A stretch of 64,000 nt of DNA, taken from the NCBI RefSeq assembly GCF_025766255.1, contig NW_026516837.1, forward strand, positions 1-64,000, given 5' to 3'. Below, one piece after another: positions 10,457-22,500 of this stretch; positions within the stretch are counted from its first letter, which is position 1, and each line of letters opens with the position of its first letter. A program made the translations under genes and the position numbers. Below the pieces are notes generated by a model. It was not told the origin of the DNA. It ran no database searches and saw only the letters and a program-made list of their open reading frames with translations. Origin of the DNA: Zychaea mexicana. Its lineage: Eukaryota > Mucoromycota > Mucoromycetes > Mucorales > Lichtheimiaceae.

Positions 10457-10462
10457 AATAAA
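10457..10462 (+). terminator. Polyadenylation signal AATAAA downstream of Fanzor C-half
   Basis: AATAAA lies 54 nt after the TAG of the Fanzor C-terminal half and after the two hairpins, as expected for the original gene's 3' end. Confidence 0.45.
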
Positions 10463-11209
10463 ATTATTGTGTGCATATTGTGGCGCGAATATTCGTTGCT
10501 AATTATGGAACCTCCAGACATAGTCACACAGCCCATCAAATAGATATGTATCTGCTGTTGATCATTGCATGTCCACTACCGCAGTGACGGTGCGGATTGG
10601 AGCTTTCTGTAGAAAAACGTAAAGTAAAGACTTATCAAGAATTTTTTTTCGCTGCTCCCTCGTTGAAGCTTGTCGTTCGCTTCTTGCAGCTTGAGACGGG
10701 ATGGTTTTTGGAGGCTTGTAGCCACAAAGGATGAGACACTGTCTTTAGTCAACCGTTACTTAAGAGAAAATTCTGTGTGCATGATTTCCATATGCTCCTT
10801 GTTGTGAATCAAGAAAATTGTACAGCTTATTAATGAGTTTTTTCCACTAATTTGTGCTGATCAAATAAGCACATCCCATCGGCAACAATGGAGGTGCAAA
10901 CGGAATTCGCCTTTAGTAAGCTTGATGACAGAGCTAAACAGCCGCTGCTGTTTGAGAAATTGAAGTCGCTGTAAGAAACATTAGAGATAAGCGTTCATGT
11001 TTCAAGGCATAGTGATATACTCAATGGAGGTGAAAGGCATGATGATAATAGACGCGAAAAAGAAACGGAAAGAAGTAAATTACAATGCAAACAACCCAGC
11101 TCCCGACAGCGGCTAATTTAGTTACCGAAGCTCGGTTCTTTTGTCAGCTACTTTTTGGCTTAACCTTCAACAACCACAACATAATCGTTCTGTTCTTGTT
11201 GCGTCGACC
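10463..11209. other. Intergenic region between Fanzor and MDL1-like gene
   Basis: No supported gene. Short frames exist (a 28-codon ATG frame at about 10888 and a 25-codon one at about 11038), but neither has family resemblance. The last 100 bp are probably the promoter and 5' leader of the ABC half-transporter. Confidence 0.45.
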
Positions 11210-13975
11210 ATGCTCCGGTGTCTGTCTTTGACCAGCTCTCGATGGGCATTAAGGAGCAGTGCTGTTTCCAGCACTACTCAACGACTATTACGACCGCGCA
11301 TCGTGCCACCAGGTCAATTGCCACCTTCGCGATCGCTGGGCGATCGCATGCCATTCTCGGTCTCCACGGCAGTACGACAACAGATCGACAAGGCATCAAA
11401 AGCAACAACTGAAGCAGCTGCCAAAGCTGAAAAGGAAGCTGCTGATAAGGCAGCCAAAAGCAAAAAAAAGGCTGCCGAAACAAAAGATATCAAGCAACTT
11501 TTCCAACTCGCTAAACCTGAGGCAAAGAGTATTTCTGGTATGTTTTATTGCTATGATGCTTTTATTTCTCGGTTATTGGGAAGGAAAACCGTCATTGTGT
11601 AAGCTGTTTTTCCACAGCAAGAACTGACAGTGATATCTTTTTTCAACAAAAAAAAAGCTGCCATTGCCTTATTAGTGATTTCGTCTTCGGTTACTATGGT
11701 AAAAGGGAAATGGAGGAATAGTTGTGCTGTTGGGTACAACAATGTATTAAAAAACGATGGTATATCTAGTCTGTTCCATTTTCAATGGGCAAAATCATCG
11801 ATATCGTTACGCATCCTGAAGTCAAGGAGTATATGGGCTTCACGATGCCTCAATTTATGGGTGCCTTGTCCGCCGTGTTTATTGTGGGTGCATTGGCCAA
11901 CAGCGGTCGTGTACTCTTATTCCGGTTAGCAGGAGAGCGGATCATTCAGCGCTTACGAAACAACCTATACCGGAATATTCTGGGTCAAGACATGGCGTTC
12001 TTTGATAAGAATCGAACGGGTGAACTTATTTCTCGCTTATCGGTCGATACTGCCATTGTTGGCAAAAGTATTACTGGCAATGTCAGTGATGGGTTAAGGT
12101 GGGATCCTTACTTTATATCATCGGTATCTCATGTGATCTAATACTGACTGAATATCTGTTGCTGCTATGTCACAGAGCGTTAGCTACTGCAATCGTAGGC
12201 AGCTCCATGATGCTGTGGGTCAGGTAACACTTAAACGAAAAAATCAAAGATACGATGTAAAGGTCCAACTAACTACTTTCCTGAATTTTGTATAGTCCAA
12301 AACTGACAGCAGTGATGATGATTGTGGTCCCTCCTGTGAGCATTTTCGGTGTTATATATGGTCGCTATGTCAAGACGCTGTCGCGAAAAACGCAAACAGC
12401 ACTGAGTGAGATTACCAAACTCGGCGAAGAGCGGATAAGCAGCATCCGTACGGTGCAAGCTTTCGCAAAGGAGAATGTAGAGGGCAAACGCTACCATCAA
12501 AAGGTATTGGGCGTTTATGATCTGGCCCGAAAGGAGGCTATTGCAAGTGCGGTATTCTTTGGTGGTGCAGGTCTTTCTGGCAACTTGGCAATTCTGGCAG
12601 TATTATGGTATGGTGGCCACATGGTGATGAATGATGCTATTACCATTGGTCAACTGGCATCTTTCATGTTATACACTGCCTACGTTGGCACTTCTTTGGG
12701 AGGTACGATGTCAATCTATTTAATTATTGATATGGGTCGAAAAGTGAAAATAAGCAAAAATTGAATGTAAACTTGTGGTGTATCATACAGGTTTAACGTC
12801 GTTTTACTCGGAAATTATGAAGGGCGCTGGTGCAGCTGAGCGCCTATTCGAATTACAGAATAAGCAGAGTGCTTTTCAGCTTGACAGTAAGTATAGTGGG
12901 CTAGCTAGTAATACCTACACCACGGGATTGAAGTTACTGATTCGGTTTTACTACATTTAGGCGGCAAGATTCTGGATACGTTACAGGGCAAGATCCGCTT
13001 TGAAAACGTGTTCTTCACATACCCCACTCGACCACACTCTCCTATCTTTAAAGATCTTTCGCTAACCATCCAACCGGGAACTGGTAAGTTTTATCAATTT
13101 AAACTATTTTTATTGATCTTACTGTTATAGAAAGAGGAGACTGACGCCTGAGGTCCGCAAAACAAACTACAGTAATTGCTATTGTTGGTTCATCTGGCTC
13201 TGGAAAATCAACTATTGGATCGTTGTTATTACGCTACTATGATGCGGACAAGGGATCTATCTACATTGACGATGAAAACCTCAAAGACATCAACTTGCAC
13301 TGGTGGCGCGAAAACGTTGGTGTGGTATCGCAAGAACCTGTCCTTTTCGCTGGCACCATCCGTGACAATATCGCTTACGCCAAAGAAAGTGCGACCATTG
13401 ACGAAATCAAAGAAGCTGCCACCAAAGCCAACTGTGCCTCGTTCATTGAATCCTTCCATGACAAATATGACACTGTTGTGGGTGAACGCGGTGTCAGCCT
13501 GAGCGGTGGTCAGAAGCAGCGTATCGCTATTGCTCGTGCATTGCTCAAGAATCCGTCAATTCTTGTTCTGGTAAAACATAAACACAACTGACATCTGCTA
13601 GATGATATAAAGAGGAGGGCTAACATAATGATATAGGATGAAGCCACAAGTGCTCTGGATAGTGAATCAGAAGTCTTAGTGCAAGATGCCTTGAACCATC
13701 TAATGCAAGGAAGAACAGTTGTTACAATCGCTCATCGTCTTTCCACGATTCGCTCGGCCGACCTTGTCATGTGTCTTGAAAACGGTGGTGTTGCAGAAAT
13801 GGGCACCTATTACGACTTGCTGAATAAGAAGGATGGTGTTTTCCGAAAGCTGGTTGAGCTTCAATCGCTTGGAGGAGACCCCTCGCAACAAAAGCGCCAT
13901 CACCGTGACGAGCAGCAGCATGACAATAATGATAACGACTATAACGCTGAACGAAACGATCACAACCGATACTGA
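11210..13975 (+). CDS. MDL1: Mitochondrial ABC half-transporter, MDL1/ABCB10 type
   Basis: Nine exons: 11210-11537, 11631-11698, 11770-12098, 12176-12223, 12296-12702, 12791-12886, 12961-13083, 13173-13570, 13637-13975. They total 2,136 nt, giving 711 residues, close to yeast Mdl1 and human ABCB10. The N-terminus is rich in Arg/Ser and free of acids ([17 protein letters not shown]), as in a mitochondrial presequence, and an Ala/Lys-rich linker follows. The membrane domain carries [20 protein letters not shown] and [20 protein letters not shown]. The ATPase domain has Walker [10 protein letters not shown] (472-480), Q-loop VVSQEP, signature LSGGQ (576-580), Walker [12 protein letters not shown] (D600/E601) and the H-loop AHR (H632). 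Known relatives sit in the inner mitochondrial membrane and export peptides or haem-related substrates. The first acceptor is the least certain junction. The C-terminal tail is rich in His/Asn/Asp. Confidence 0.93.
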
Positions 13976-14205
13976 TTGATGAAAAATAGCCTCACCACAT
14001 ACACACGCTCGTCCTAAACTTCCAGCTTCTCTCGCTTTCTCCACTCCACACATGCCTCCTACATATACATACACACTTCAACATCTATATACAGCAGACA
14101 CTTTGTTACATTACTATAAATATAATCTTTATAGAGAGTTTTCTTTCTGTTTTACCTCATCAAAGCAAGTTCCATCCCACATTTGATATGTATGCTTTTT
14201 TATTA

Positions 14206-14769
14206 TTATGCGCCTTTTAAAGATCTGAAATAAACGGATTCCAGATCATAAATGGTTGTTTGTAACTCTGCACGCATTTTAAAGACTGTATCTTTAATCT
14301 CATATCTTTGCGTTTCCAGTGCCTCTGTTCGTTGCTTTGTAAGTTGTGATAATAATGCAGTGTCGTTTAGTAGCAAGTGTTGTTTCAGTTCCGTGATCAG
14401 GCCCAATAATGATTCAGCCGAGCGTACCTTTTTTGTTGTCGTTGTTAGTTCACATTGAATACCGAATATCGCAAGGATAAACATAAAAAGATACTTACTA
14501 TTTGGGCACTTTGACTTTCTATTTGATATCCTTCCTCAGCTACGCGAAACTTGTCCTTATCTTTGTTCTATTTCATCGGAATGGCGCTTTTAGTAAATTG
14601 CTCCAGATCTATCGCAGCACACGGTCAGTCATACTTCGCCAACTCGAACAATGTCGGTAAAGCAATCCACTAATTTGGCTATATCGTCGTCAATGCGTTT
14701 ATTATATTGGTCTTCAGCGTTCACCAGTGTTTGTCGTGCACCTGTCGTTCCTTTGTTCGCGGCTGCCAT
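14206..14769 (-). CDS. MED22: Mediator complex subunit 22 (MED22/Srb6)
   Basis: Three exons: 14769-14635, 14567-14499, 14427-14206; 426 nt, 141 residues. The N-terminal half reads YNKRIDDDIAKLVDCFTDIV, then FRVAEEGYQIESQSAQIVRSAESLLGLITEL, then KQHLLLNDTALLSQLTKQR. This order and spacing match MED22 (in human: short Tyr-Asn-Lys-Arg motif, VRAGESLMKLVSDLKQ, LILND), and length agrees with the short form. The protein is helical and sits in the Mediator head module, linking activators to RNA polymerase II. It is transcribed divergently from the PP2C gene, with 196 bp between the start codons, so they probably share a promoter. AATAAA overlaps the stop region. Confidence 0.92.
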
Positions 14770-14965
14770 GGTATAGTTTATATAGAAAAAAGTAAGAGAG
14801 AAAAACGAACGTACGTGTGTGCAACACATGCCGAATGACTCCGCAACACAATATTGAAACAGGCTCCGGCTGCGCTTAACCTCTTTTTCCTGCTTGGCTT
14901 CGCTTTGCAACTGACCTACTCACACACCCTTTCCTAACCAACAGCATTGAACCCCCTAAAAAATC

Positions 14966-16759
14966 ATGGGTCAAACATTGTCTGAACCTATCACCACCAA
15001 GGAATCCACCGAAGGCGGAGATGCACGCGTCAAGTATGGTGCATCGTCTATGCAAGGATGGAGAATCAGTACGCCTTTTTTTCTAACGTGATTGACAAAA
15101 GAAAGGAAAGGGGGGGGAGTCTTAAAGGAAACAGTGTCATCTTGAACGCGCGTATAGACTTATGAACAATTGCACACTTCTTTCTATAAGATATGGAAGA
15201 TGCCCATACGACGATTCCCGAGTACAAAAACACGGGTGCTAGCTTCTTTGCAGTATTTGACGGACACGGAGGTATTATATTATTCAGTAGATACGGATTA
15301 TATCATAATAACATTGCTTTTGCTGCCACATTTACTCATTGATTCTTTGTAGGCTCTGCCGTGGCAAAATACAGTGGTGAGCATCTGCATAATTTGGTGT
15401 TTGATTCCAAGTTTTATCAGCAAGGCGACTACCGCGAGGCGTTAAGAAGTAGTTTCTTGGGGATCGATGAGGCGCTTCGTAAAGGTAAAAAGGATTGCCT
15501 CAATTGGTGTGAAGCGGGGGTAATAATGATATGCTATGATGTATTCTCTCATGATGGAGAGGATAAAGGAGTAGGAGGAATGGCGAGGATATGCTAGTAA
15601 TAACGGTGATTGCTGTTCCTCTTGTTGTTAGATCCGGTCTACGAGAACGAGACATCGGGTTGTACCGCTGTAGCCGCGCTGCTGACAAAAGATAACGTTC
15701 TTTATGTGGTATGTGTTTCATGGGTAGCCACGCGCGCGTGTGTGTGCGTGTGTGTTCGTGTGCGTGTGGCTCCGTCTCGCCTCTTTTGTGGATGTATGCG
15801 CGGGTTACTCTAGTTGACTGAAAAAGGAAATCCACGTTTCGTTGTCTTAGAGCAATGCAGGTGATTCCCGTGCCATCATCAGTACCAACGGTCGCGCTAT
15901 TGCCCTTTCTCAAGACCACAAGCCGGGCAATGAGAAGGAAATCGCTCGTATCGAAAAGGCGGGTGGGCATGTAGAATTCGGTCGTGTCAATGGTAAATAC
16001 AAATAGGATACTGCGGCCGGGGCAAAGTGGATGTAAAGAAAGGATGTTGTTGTCTCACTCTTTTTCTATTGCACGACATAGGTAATCTTGCATTATCTCG
16101 CGCGCTTGGTGATTTTGAGTTCAAGCGAAGACAGGATCTCCCTGCAGAAGAACAGGTCGTCAGCGGTAAAACAAACAGAAGATGAAAGAGTGAGGATAAA
16201 CTTTACGATAGAAAGATGCTTACTGTGCGTACGGTGTTTCTTTAAATTTAGCCGAACCCGATGTTACTGAGCATCGGTTAATACCACAAGACGAATTCGC
16301 CGTCATTGCTTGTGATGGTAACGATTAGAAAAGATTAACAATTGAAAATTATTCTGTGTATACATATTTGGATGTGGGATACTAAACGGTAATACTCTTA
16401 TCACTACAGGTATCTGGGACTGTATGACCAACCAGCAAGTAGCAGACTTCATACGTACCAAAATTAAGGAAAAGGTCGACCTGAAAACGATTTGTGAAAA
16501 CCTCATGGACAAATGTCTTGCAGAACACAGCGATTTCGGTGGTGTTGGCTGTGATAACATGACCGTTATCATCGCCGCATTCCTGCAGGGCAAAACGATC
16601 GACGATTGGTACCAGGCTGTGGGTGACAAGGTCCCTGAACCTACAGGCGTTGTGCTTAAAGAAGACGGTGAACCTGAATTGAAGAAGCCTAGACAGCAGC
16701 AACCGAACAATGAAGAAGAGAAGAATAACACGACTGCATCTAGTAACAGCAAGGCTTAA
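14966..16759 (+). CDS. PP2C-family protein phosphatase (PTC2/PTC3-like)
   Basis: Eight exons: 14966-15068, 15191-15271, 15353-15484, 15632-15708, 15851-15992, 16082-16165, 16252-16317, 16410-16759. They total 1,035 nt, giving 344 residues. It begins MGQTLSEP, with Gly2 available for N-myristoylation, then YGASSMQGWR and MEDAH. Metal-binding motifs are VFDGHGG (D58, G59), AGDSRA (D136), ACDGIWD (D228, D232) and GCDNMTV (D277, N278), so all PP2C catalytic elements are present. The tail is Gln/Asn/Glu-rich. It dephosphorylates Ser/Thr in a Mg/Mn-dependent way; yeast relatives switch off MAPK and checkpoint kinases. The exon 2 acceptor (ATAAG) is a little unusual but keeps the conserved frame. 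Confidence 0.94.
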
Positions 16760-16780
16760 TAAGTCTTTGTACGACTTATT

Positions 16781-17020
16781 CTCTCTCTCTCTCTCTGGCT
16801 CTCTCTCTCTCCTCTTTTTTCTCTTTTCAGTTTGCATAAATCAATATATATACAGGCATGCACCACAATCTCACAAAAACATATGGCTGAACAGCAACCA
16901 CGTAACACTTCGGACACAAGCACTTATATACACATAGATATTTCCATGCTGGACAATATCTTCTGCCCTTTAACACCCTCCATCGCTCTTGTTCTCTCTC
17001 TCTCTCTCTCTCTCTCTCTT
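16781..17020. repeat. CT microsatellites downstream of the PP2C gene
   Basis: Two pure CT runs, about 16781-16812 (interrupted once by GG) and 16993-17020. They lie between the convergent 3' ends of the PP2C and caleosin-fusion genes. Confidence 0.8.
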
Positions 17021-17170
17021 AACCTGTCTCCATTTACCGTTACTCGAATTGACTTGAAACAAAAAATAACAAAGAAAATGAATCGAATATGTTATGAAAT
17101 TACAGGGAATGGTATAAAAAAAACAATGTATGAAAAAACACTATACTACAACAAGCAGGGTAAATTTTGT

Positions 17171-20100
17171 TTATTCTTCCTTCTGGCTTGTAATATCAGC
17201 CATTATGCTCCAATTGGCACTGGTCATTGCAACCTTTTGTGCGGACGCGGGCTTCTTGCCCTTGTATTCCTCAGGTGATATGGGACCCGGGCTTGTGCTT
17301 TCCGTAGCGATCGAGTGTTCGTCTTCGGAATCGTGATGTGCCAACTTGCTGACTCGACTGAGCTCTGGTAAGCTAATTTCAGATACAGCGTCTGTTGAAG
17401 AAACACCAGTCAACTTGAAGTCGGCTGGCATCTCTTGATCTTCAAGGGGTGGCTGGATGTATTCTGACGGAGACAATTCCTTGGCTTCATCATAAGTGCG
17501 ATCATTTTCATCGACTTGTACGCCTGGAAGTTCGGGTGTGCTCAGCCAGTTCTTGAGACGCAAGTTGCGGGCAGTGGCGGTGCTGATGCCGTTGAGCGCC
17601 TTATCGTCAACCAGGGATGGATCACGGGGCTGAATATAGTCGGATGGGATGTCAGAAGCGGCATCTTGATATGAGGATTGCGAAGCTGCTTGAACACCAG
17701 GTAATATGCTACTGTTGAGCCAGTTCTTGTGCTTGACTTCGTCATCAGTCAATCCGTTCAATGGGAAAGGTGCACGATATTGTTCAAGGTCAATCTCCAT
17801 TTCCTTGGGCTTCGGTTCAGGCTTGGCAGACTCGTAGATCGTCTTAAATGATTCAGCATCAGCACCCGACAGAGATGCGACGTTCAACCAGTTCTTGAGC
17901 GGCTTTTTGATCTTCTTCTGCGAAATACCAGAGGCCAGCACACCCACTTTGTCGTGGTCATCCTTCGGCCGCGGCTCGATATAGTCTTTAGGCAAAGTTT
18001 CACCGGGTGCTTCATACACGTTATCGTTGGAGACGACGCCGGGGAGTGCGCCGTTGTTGAGCCAGTTCTTGATCGCACGTTCTTCCATATCCTTTGCATG
18101 AACACCCGACAGCGGGAATGCGCGACGGTACTGCTGGAGATCGACGTGTTCCTGGACCTCCTCCGGCAATTCGATTGGATCCTCGTAGAGCGATGACTCC
18201 TGTTTGAAGACGCCCTGTATACTCCCAATGTTCAAGTGGTTCTTGAGTTTAGCTGCAGGATGGTTTGAAGACAAACCGGACAAAGAGATGGCCGTTGCTT
18301 CAAATGGCCATTCGATATTATTCTTACTTGGGTATGGGTCCTTGACAATCGGTAGCTCTGCGACAAATACTTCTTGCTCGTCTGAAGATACTACGCCGCA
18401 CAACTCAACTCTCTCAACGGGCGGAATAGATCCTTCGAAGCCCATGGAGTCACGCCATTGATAGACAAACTCAACATCAAGTTTGTTCTTTTCAAAGCCA
18501 GTGTTTTGACGCCATGAGCAGAGCATATCGACTTCATCGTCAACCAAGGGCTCTTCAAAGGAAAGACGTCGCTTCCCGGTACCAGTAAGCTTCCAGCTCT
18601 GTTCCAAGTCATCTCCTCCACGGAGACCAGAGAGCGTTGCAGGCTCCAAGGGGACGGACTCTTTAGCCTTGTAGTCAGCAGGCTCTTCAACCGGGCCCCA
18701 AACAGTCTCGGCTTCTTCACGAAGACCAAAGAGTTCAGCAGGTTCGAGTTTGATGACTTCAATGGCCTTGTAGTTGACAGGTGCTTCAACATAGTCGGCA
18801 TAGCGGCTGTCATAGACAGACAAGCCAGAAAGAGGCACAGGCTTGGCGGCTTCGACCAGATCAGCAGGTGCTTTTTCGGCGAAAGCGGGCTCTTCAACAA
18901 AGCTAGCAGTGGTGGGGTCTTGCGACAGGCCGCTCAATGATACTGGCTCAGGCTCATAGGACTTTTCAAAGGCAACGTCATCAGAGAGTTCAACAAAACC
19001 AACATTGGCGATTTGGTCCTTATAGTGCAGGCCGGACAAATTGGCACGCTCGAGAGCAACAGGTTGCTTTGGCTCGTAGGATGCTGGCTCTTTAACAAAG
19101 CTGGCGGTTGTTGTGTCTTTGCTCAAGCCGGGCAAGTTGATGCGCTCGAGAGCAACAGGCTGCTTGGGCTCGTAGAATGCAGGTTCTTCAACGAAATTGG
19201 CAGTAGTAGTGTCATTGCTCAATCCAGAAAAATTGACGCGCTCGATAACAGCAGGTTGCTTGGGCATGTAAGGCTCTTCAACAAAGCTGGCGGTCGTGGT
19301 GTCATTGCTCACTCCAGACAAGGCGACAGGCTCCAAAGATGCTGGCTCTTGGTATGTATACGAAATAGGTGCTTCGACGAAACTGGCGGTCGTAGTGTCT
19401 TTGCTCAATCCAGACAAGCTGACGCGCTCGAGAGTGACGGGTTGTTTGGCTTCATACAAAGCTGGCTCTTCAACAAAGCTCGCGGTCGTGGTGTCATTAC
19501 TCAATCCAGACAATTTGACGTGCTCGAGAACAGCAGGTTTCTTGGGCCCGTGGGGTGCAGGCTCTTCAACGAAATTGACGGTCGTGGTGTCATTGCTCAA
19601 TCCAGACAAGCTGACGCGCTCGATAACAGCAGGTTGCTTGGGCATGTAAGACTCTTCAACAAATCTGGCGGTCGTGGTGTCATTGCTCACTCCAGACAAG
19701 ACGATAGGCTCCAAAGACACTGGCTCTTGGTATGCATACGAAGTAGCTGCTTCGACAAAGCCGGTTGGCTCATCAGATGACACGCGCAGGCCAGAGAGCA
19801 ACATGGGTTCTAAAGCAACTGTTCGTTTACGCTCATAGTTTGTGGGTGCTTTCACAAATGAGGCGGGTGTAGAATCTGATCGTAATCCAGACAACGGTGC
19901 AAACCCTGTTCCAGTTTTGTCAAGTAGTGATGATGAGGAGGAGGATATACCGGTCAAAGAGATGGCACTAATGGTAGACTCAAAGACATCTTCATTTGTC
20001 TCGAACGAAACAGGAGCCTTGACCATGAGAATAGCGCTGGTCATACCATTATCTTTATCAGCAGCAGTGGACATCTTGCTTACACCCGTGAGTGCAACAG

Positions 20101-22500
20101 ATTCAACATGTACGCTAGAGCTGCTTTTCTCACGCTTGTACAGCAACGAAGAAGGAGCGTCGACAATAGGCAATGGACCATGGTGATCATCAGAGATCTT
20201 GTGGGCAGAGGAAAGACCAGTCAAGAAAACAGGCTGCTTGTATGACTCAATGTCAACTTCTTGGAATTCAAAGGTCGTGGGAGCTTGCACAATGGCCAGA
20301 CCCTTATTTGTTGAGTCACTCTGTGCCACGATGTCATCTTGTGCACTTGTAGGAGTATCAGTAGCACGTAGGCCAGAAAGCGAAACAGGTTCCAGGTCAA
20401 AGTTGAGATCTTTTTCCACCGGGGATGGCGCATCAACAATGGGAACACCGCTACCGTGCATACTTGCCTTGCCAGAGGCAACAGCATCATCATGCTGGAC
20501 GCCACTCAAGGTTACAGGCTCGAGATGGAAGCGCACTTTTTTGTTGTGATCATATGATGGAGCGTCGATGATGCGATGATCAGCAGCGGGTGTTGGTGAT
20601 TGCACGACACCCCTTAATGTCACAGGTTGTAATGTATCCATGTAGGCCTTCTTTTTGTCGGTATCATTATCATAGCTTTGAACATCTTCCACAACCCAGT
20701 CGGTTAATGGGCTAGACACTGTGCCATCGTTCATGACACCCGCGAGAGGAATGCCGTACTTGCTCTTGTCATTGATATCTGCCTTAGGAATGTAATTCTG
20801 GTCATTCATTGATTTCTGAACACCAGAAAGTTGACTGCCAATCCAGTTGGTCAAAGGGGTATCGCGGTAGTAGTCGGCACCTTCAGGGCAAAGACCAGTG
20901 GTGAACACGCCAATGTTATCACCAACGGAGTCGATGGAGTCGCTTTCTTCAGAGATCAAGTCTGGCAGATCATCATCCGTCATAGAGGACGAAGAAGAGG
21001 ATGCCGCATAGCCTTGGACACCAGTCAAAGAGAATGCTTGATTGTCAAAGGAAACAGTCTTGGTACCAGAGATCCGCTCGCTTTTGGCAAAGGCTCTGCT
21101 GCGTGGTCGAACGGGTGTAGCGACGACGTTTCCGCTGAGGATGGAATCGACCGGTGGCACCCAGCTTCGGACAATAGCAACGGTGGATTGCGGCAGATGT
21201 TCAACAGCAGAGTTTAAATGACGCTCAAATGCACGCACAGCGTTATTAGGCAATAGCAGGTGACCGGTTGAAGTATCAAGTGATGCAGGACGTACATAAG
21301 CACTTCTTGCTTCACGTATCCGATAGAATAAGGTACCCTGTTATTATGATTTGATTCAAATCAGTAGATGAGTAAGTCCTTTGTTTCATTCTTCTTAATG
21401 TATTGTAGCGCGATCCGGATCACATGGGGTCGGCAACTTACATCATATACAGCTTGTATATCTGTCTTATGAAAAGAACCACTCTGGCCAATCATCATGT
21501 ACAGACCAATCCAGTTGAACATGGCCATCGTCCTATATAGCATCAGAGCAACAAGCTGCTTGAGTATTTACTAGTCTCGCTGGGTAGATAATAAAACACA
21601 TTAGATGGTAAATATTTACCATGCTGTCGGACTAGCACCATAAGAACCTTGCTCGGAAGCCAATTGCAAAAGTTCCGTCAATGTGATGGTATTCCCACTC
21701 AGGTCCGATTGCGCGTATTTGTCAAAGAGCGTTTCGAACTTGTCAGCATCAAACTGGCCATAGTCATCATATACTCTGCTCGGTGACGGGCGCTGTAGAA
21801 TGTTCCGGTATAAGTTTTTATGTGAATTGTCAGTAGCTTTGTAAAGAAAAACAAACAAATTTGGTCCAAACTACAATGATTTTGCTGCAATGCCTTTTTG
21901 TTATTCTTTTTATTACCTTGGTGGGCCGAGTCAGTTTTCGTACATTGATCCTGCATCGAGGGTCGGGTATCCAGGAGTCTTGAGTTGCATAGGCGAGAAA
22001 TACGCCCATAAAAGTTCCGATGGTCAAGCTAAAGATCACACCATAACCAAGATTCATAAGTCCTAAGTAAGTTTCGACAAAAAGATTGGTTACTTGGCTT
22101 ATTTGGTTCGGGCTTTTTTCTCTTAATGCAAACTAACCAGCAGCTGTGTCAACGGGCGTAATATATCCCTTGTTCCTTCTATCCCAGAATTTTGAGTGTT
22201 TGCGAACGGCCTATCGAGATGCAAAACAGAGTTGGGGTTATCAGTTGATATGGTCATGAATTGCGCGGGCTGTCAATGTATTAATGGCGGACAAGAAAAA
22301 TGAAAGGCTTACAGTGTTTTCTTGGCTTGTGACATTAACAATACGACGGCGCGCAACGGTGGGGCGTTGGCGGCTTCCTCCTGGATCTTAAGAAATACTA
22401 GTATGTTAGCTCTCCTCTACTATAATCTGTAAAGCTAATGATGAGGTATAGAGAAAGTGATAAGCTTCAAAGTCTCACCTGCGACACCAATGATAGCCAT
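17171..22500 (-). CDS. Caleosin domain fused to a very long LSGL/LSGV repeat tail (1,581 residues)
   Basis: Seven exons: 22500-22479, 22386-22313, 22210-22138, 22062-21917, 21792-21620, 21532-21442, 21337-17171; 4,746 nt, 1,582 codons. The first about 225 residues are caleosin-like: RKHSKFWDRRNKGYITPVD (EF-hand region), a hydrophobic hairpin-type segment (IFSLTIGTFMGVFLAYA), SWIPDP, VYDDYGQFDADKFETLFDKY, then AMFNWIGLYMMIG and VYDGTLFYRI. The EF-hand has Arg and Lys at two usual ligand positions. The first haem-linked His is present, but the second (in NIH of plant caleosins) is absent. The remaining about 1,350 residues are degenerate units centred on (V/A)xLSG(L/V), with NDTTTASFVEEP units in the middle and KNWLN-LPGV plus (S/D)DYIQP units near the C-terminus. 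Caleosins coat lipid droplets or ER. The tail may be a scaffold, which is inference. Confidence 0.85.
18895..19770 (-). repeat. Tandem ~110-120 bp coding repeats in the caleosin-fusion gene
   Basis: DNA-level repeats encode units of the form L-SGLSNDTTTASFVEEP-YEPKQPV-LERV. At least seven near-identical copies are visible (for example around 18900, 19100, 19220, 19300, 19400, 19500, 19600). They are more similar to each other than units elsewhere in the tail, so this block expanded recently and may vary in length between strains. Confidence 0.8.

Noticed and set aside
10888..11115. Two short ATG frames (28 and 25 codons) upstream of the MDL1-like gene
   Set aside because: Too short, no family resemblance and no splice partners; could be chance.
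19013..19780. 255-codon plus-strand frame with regular repeats
   Set aside because: Antisense shadow of the caleosin tail repeats; the periodicity comes from the coding minisatellite on the other strand.
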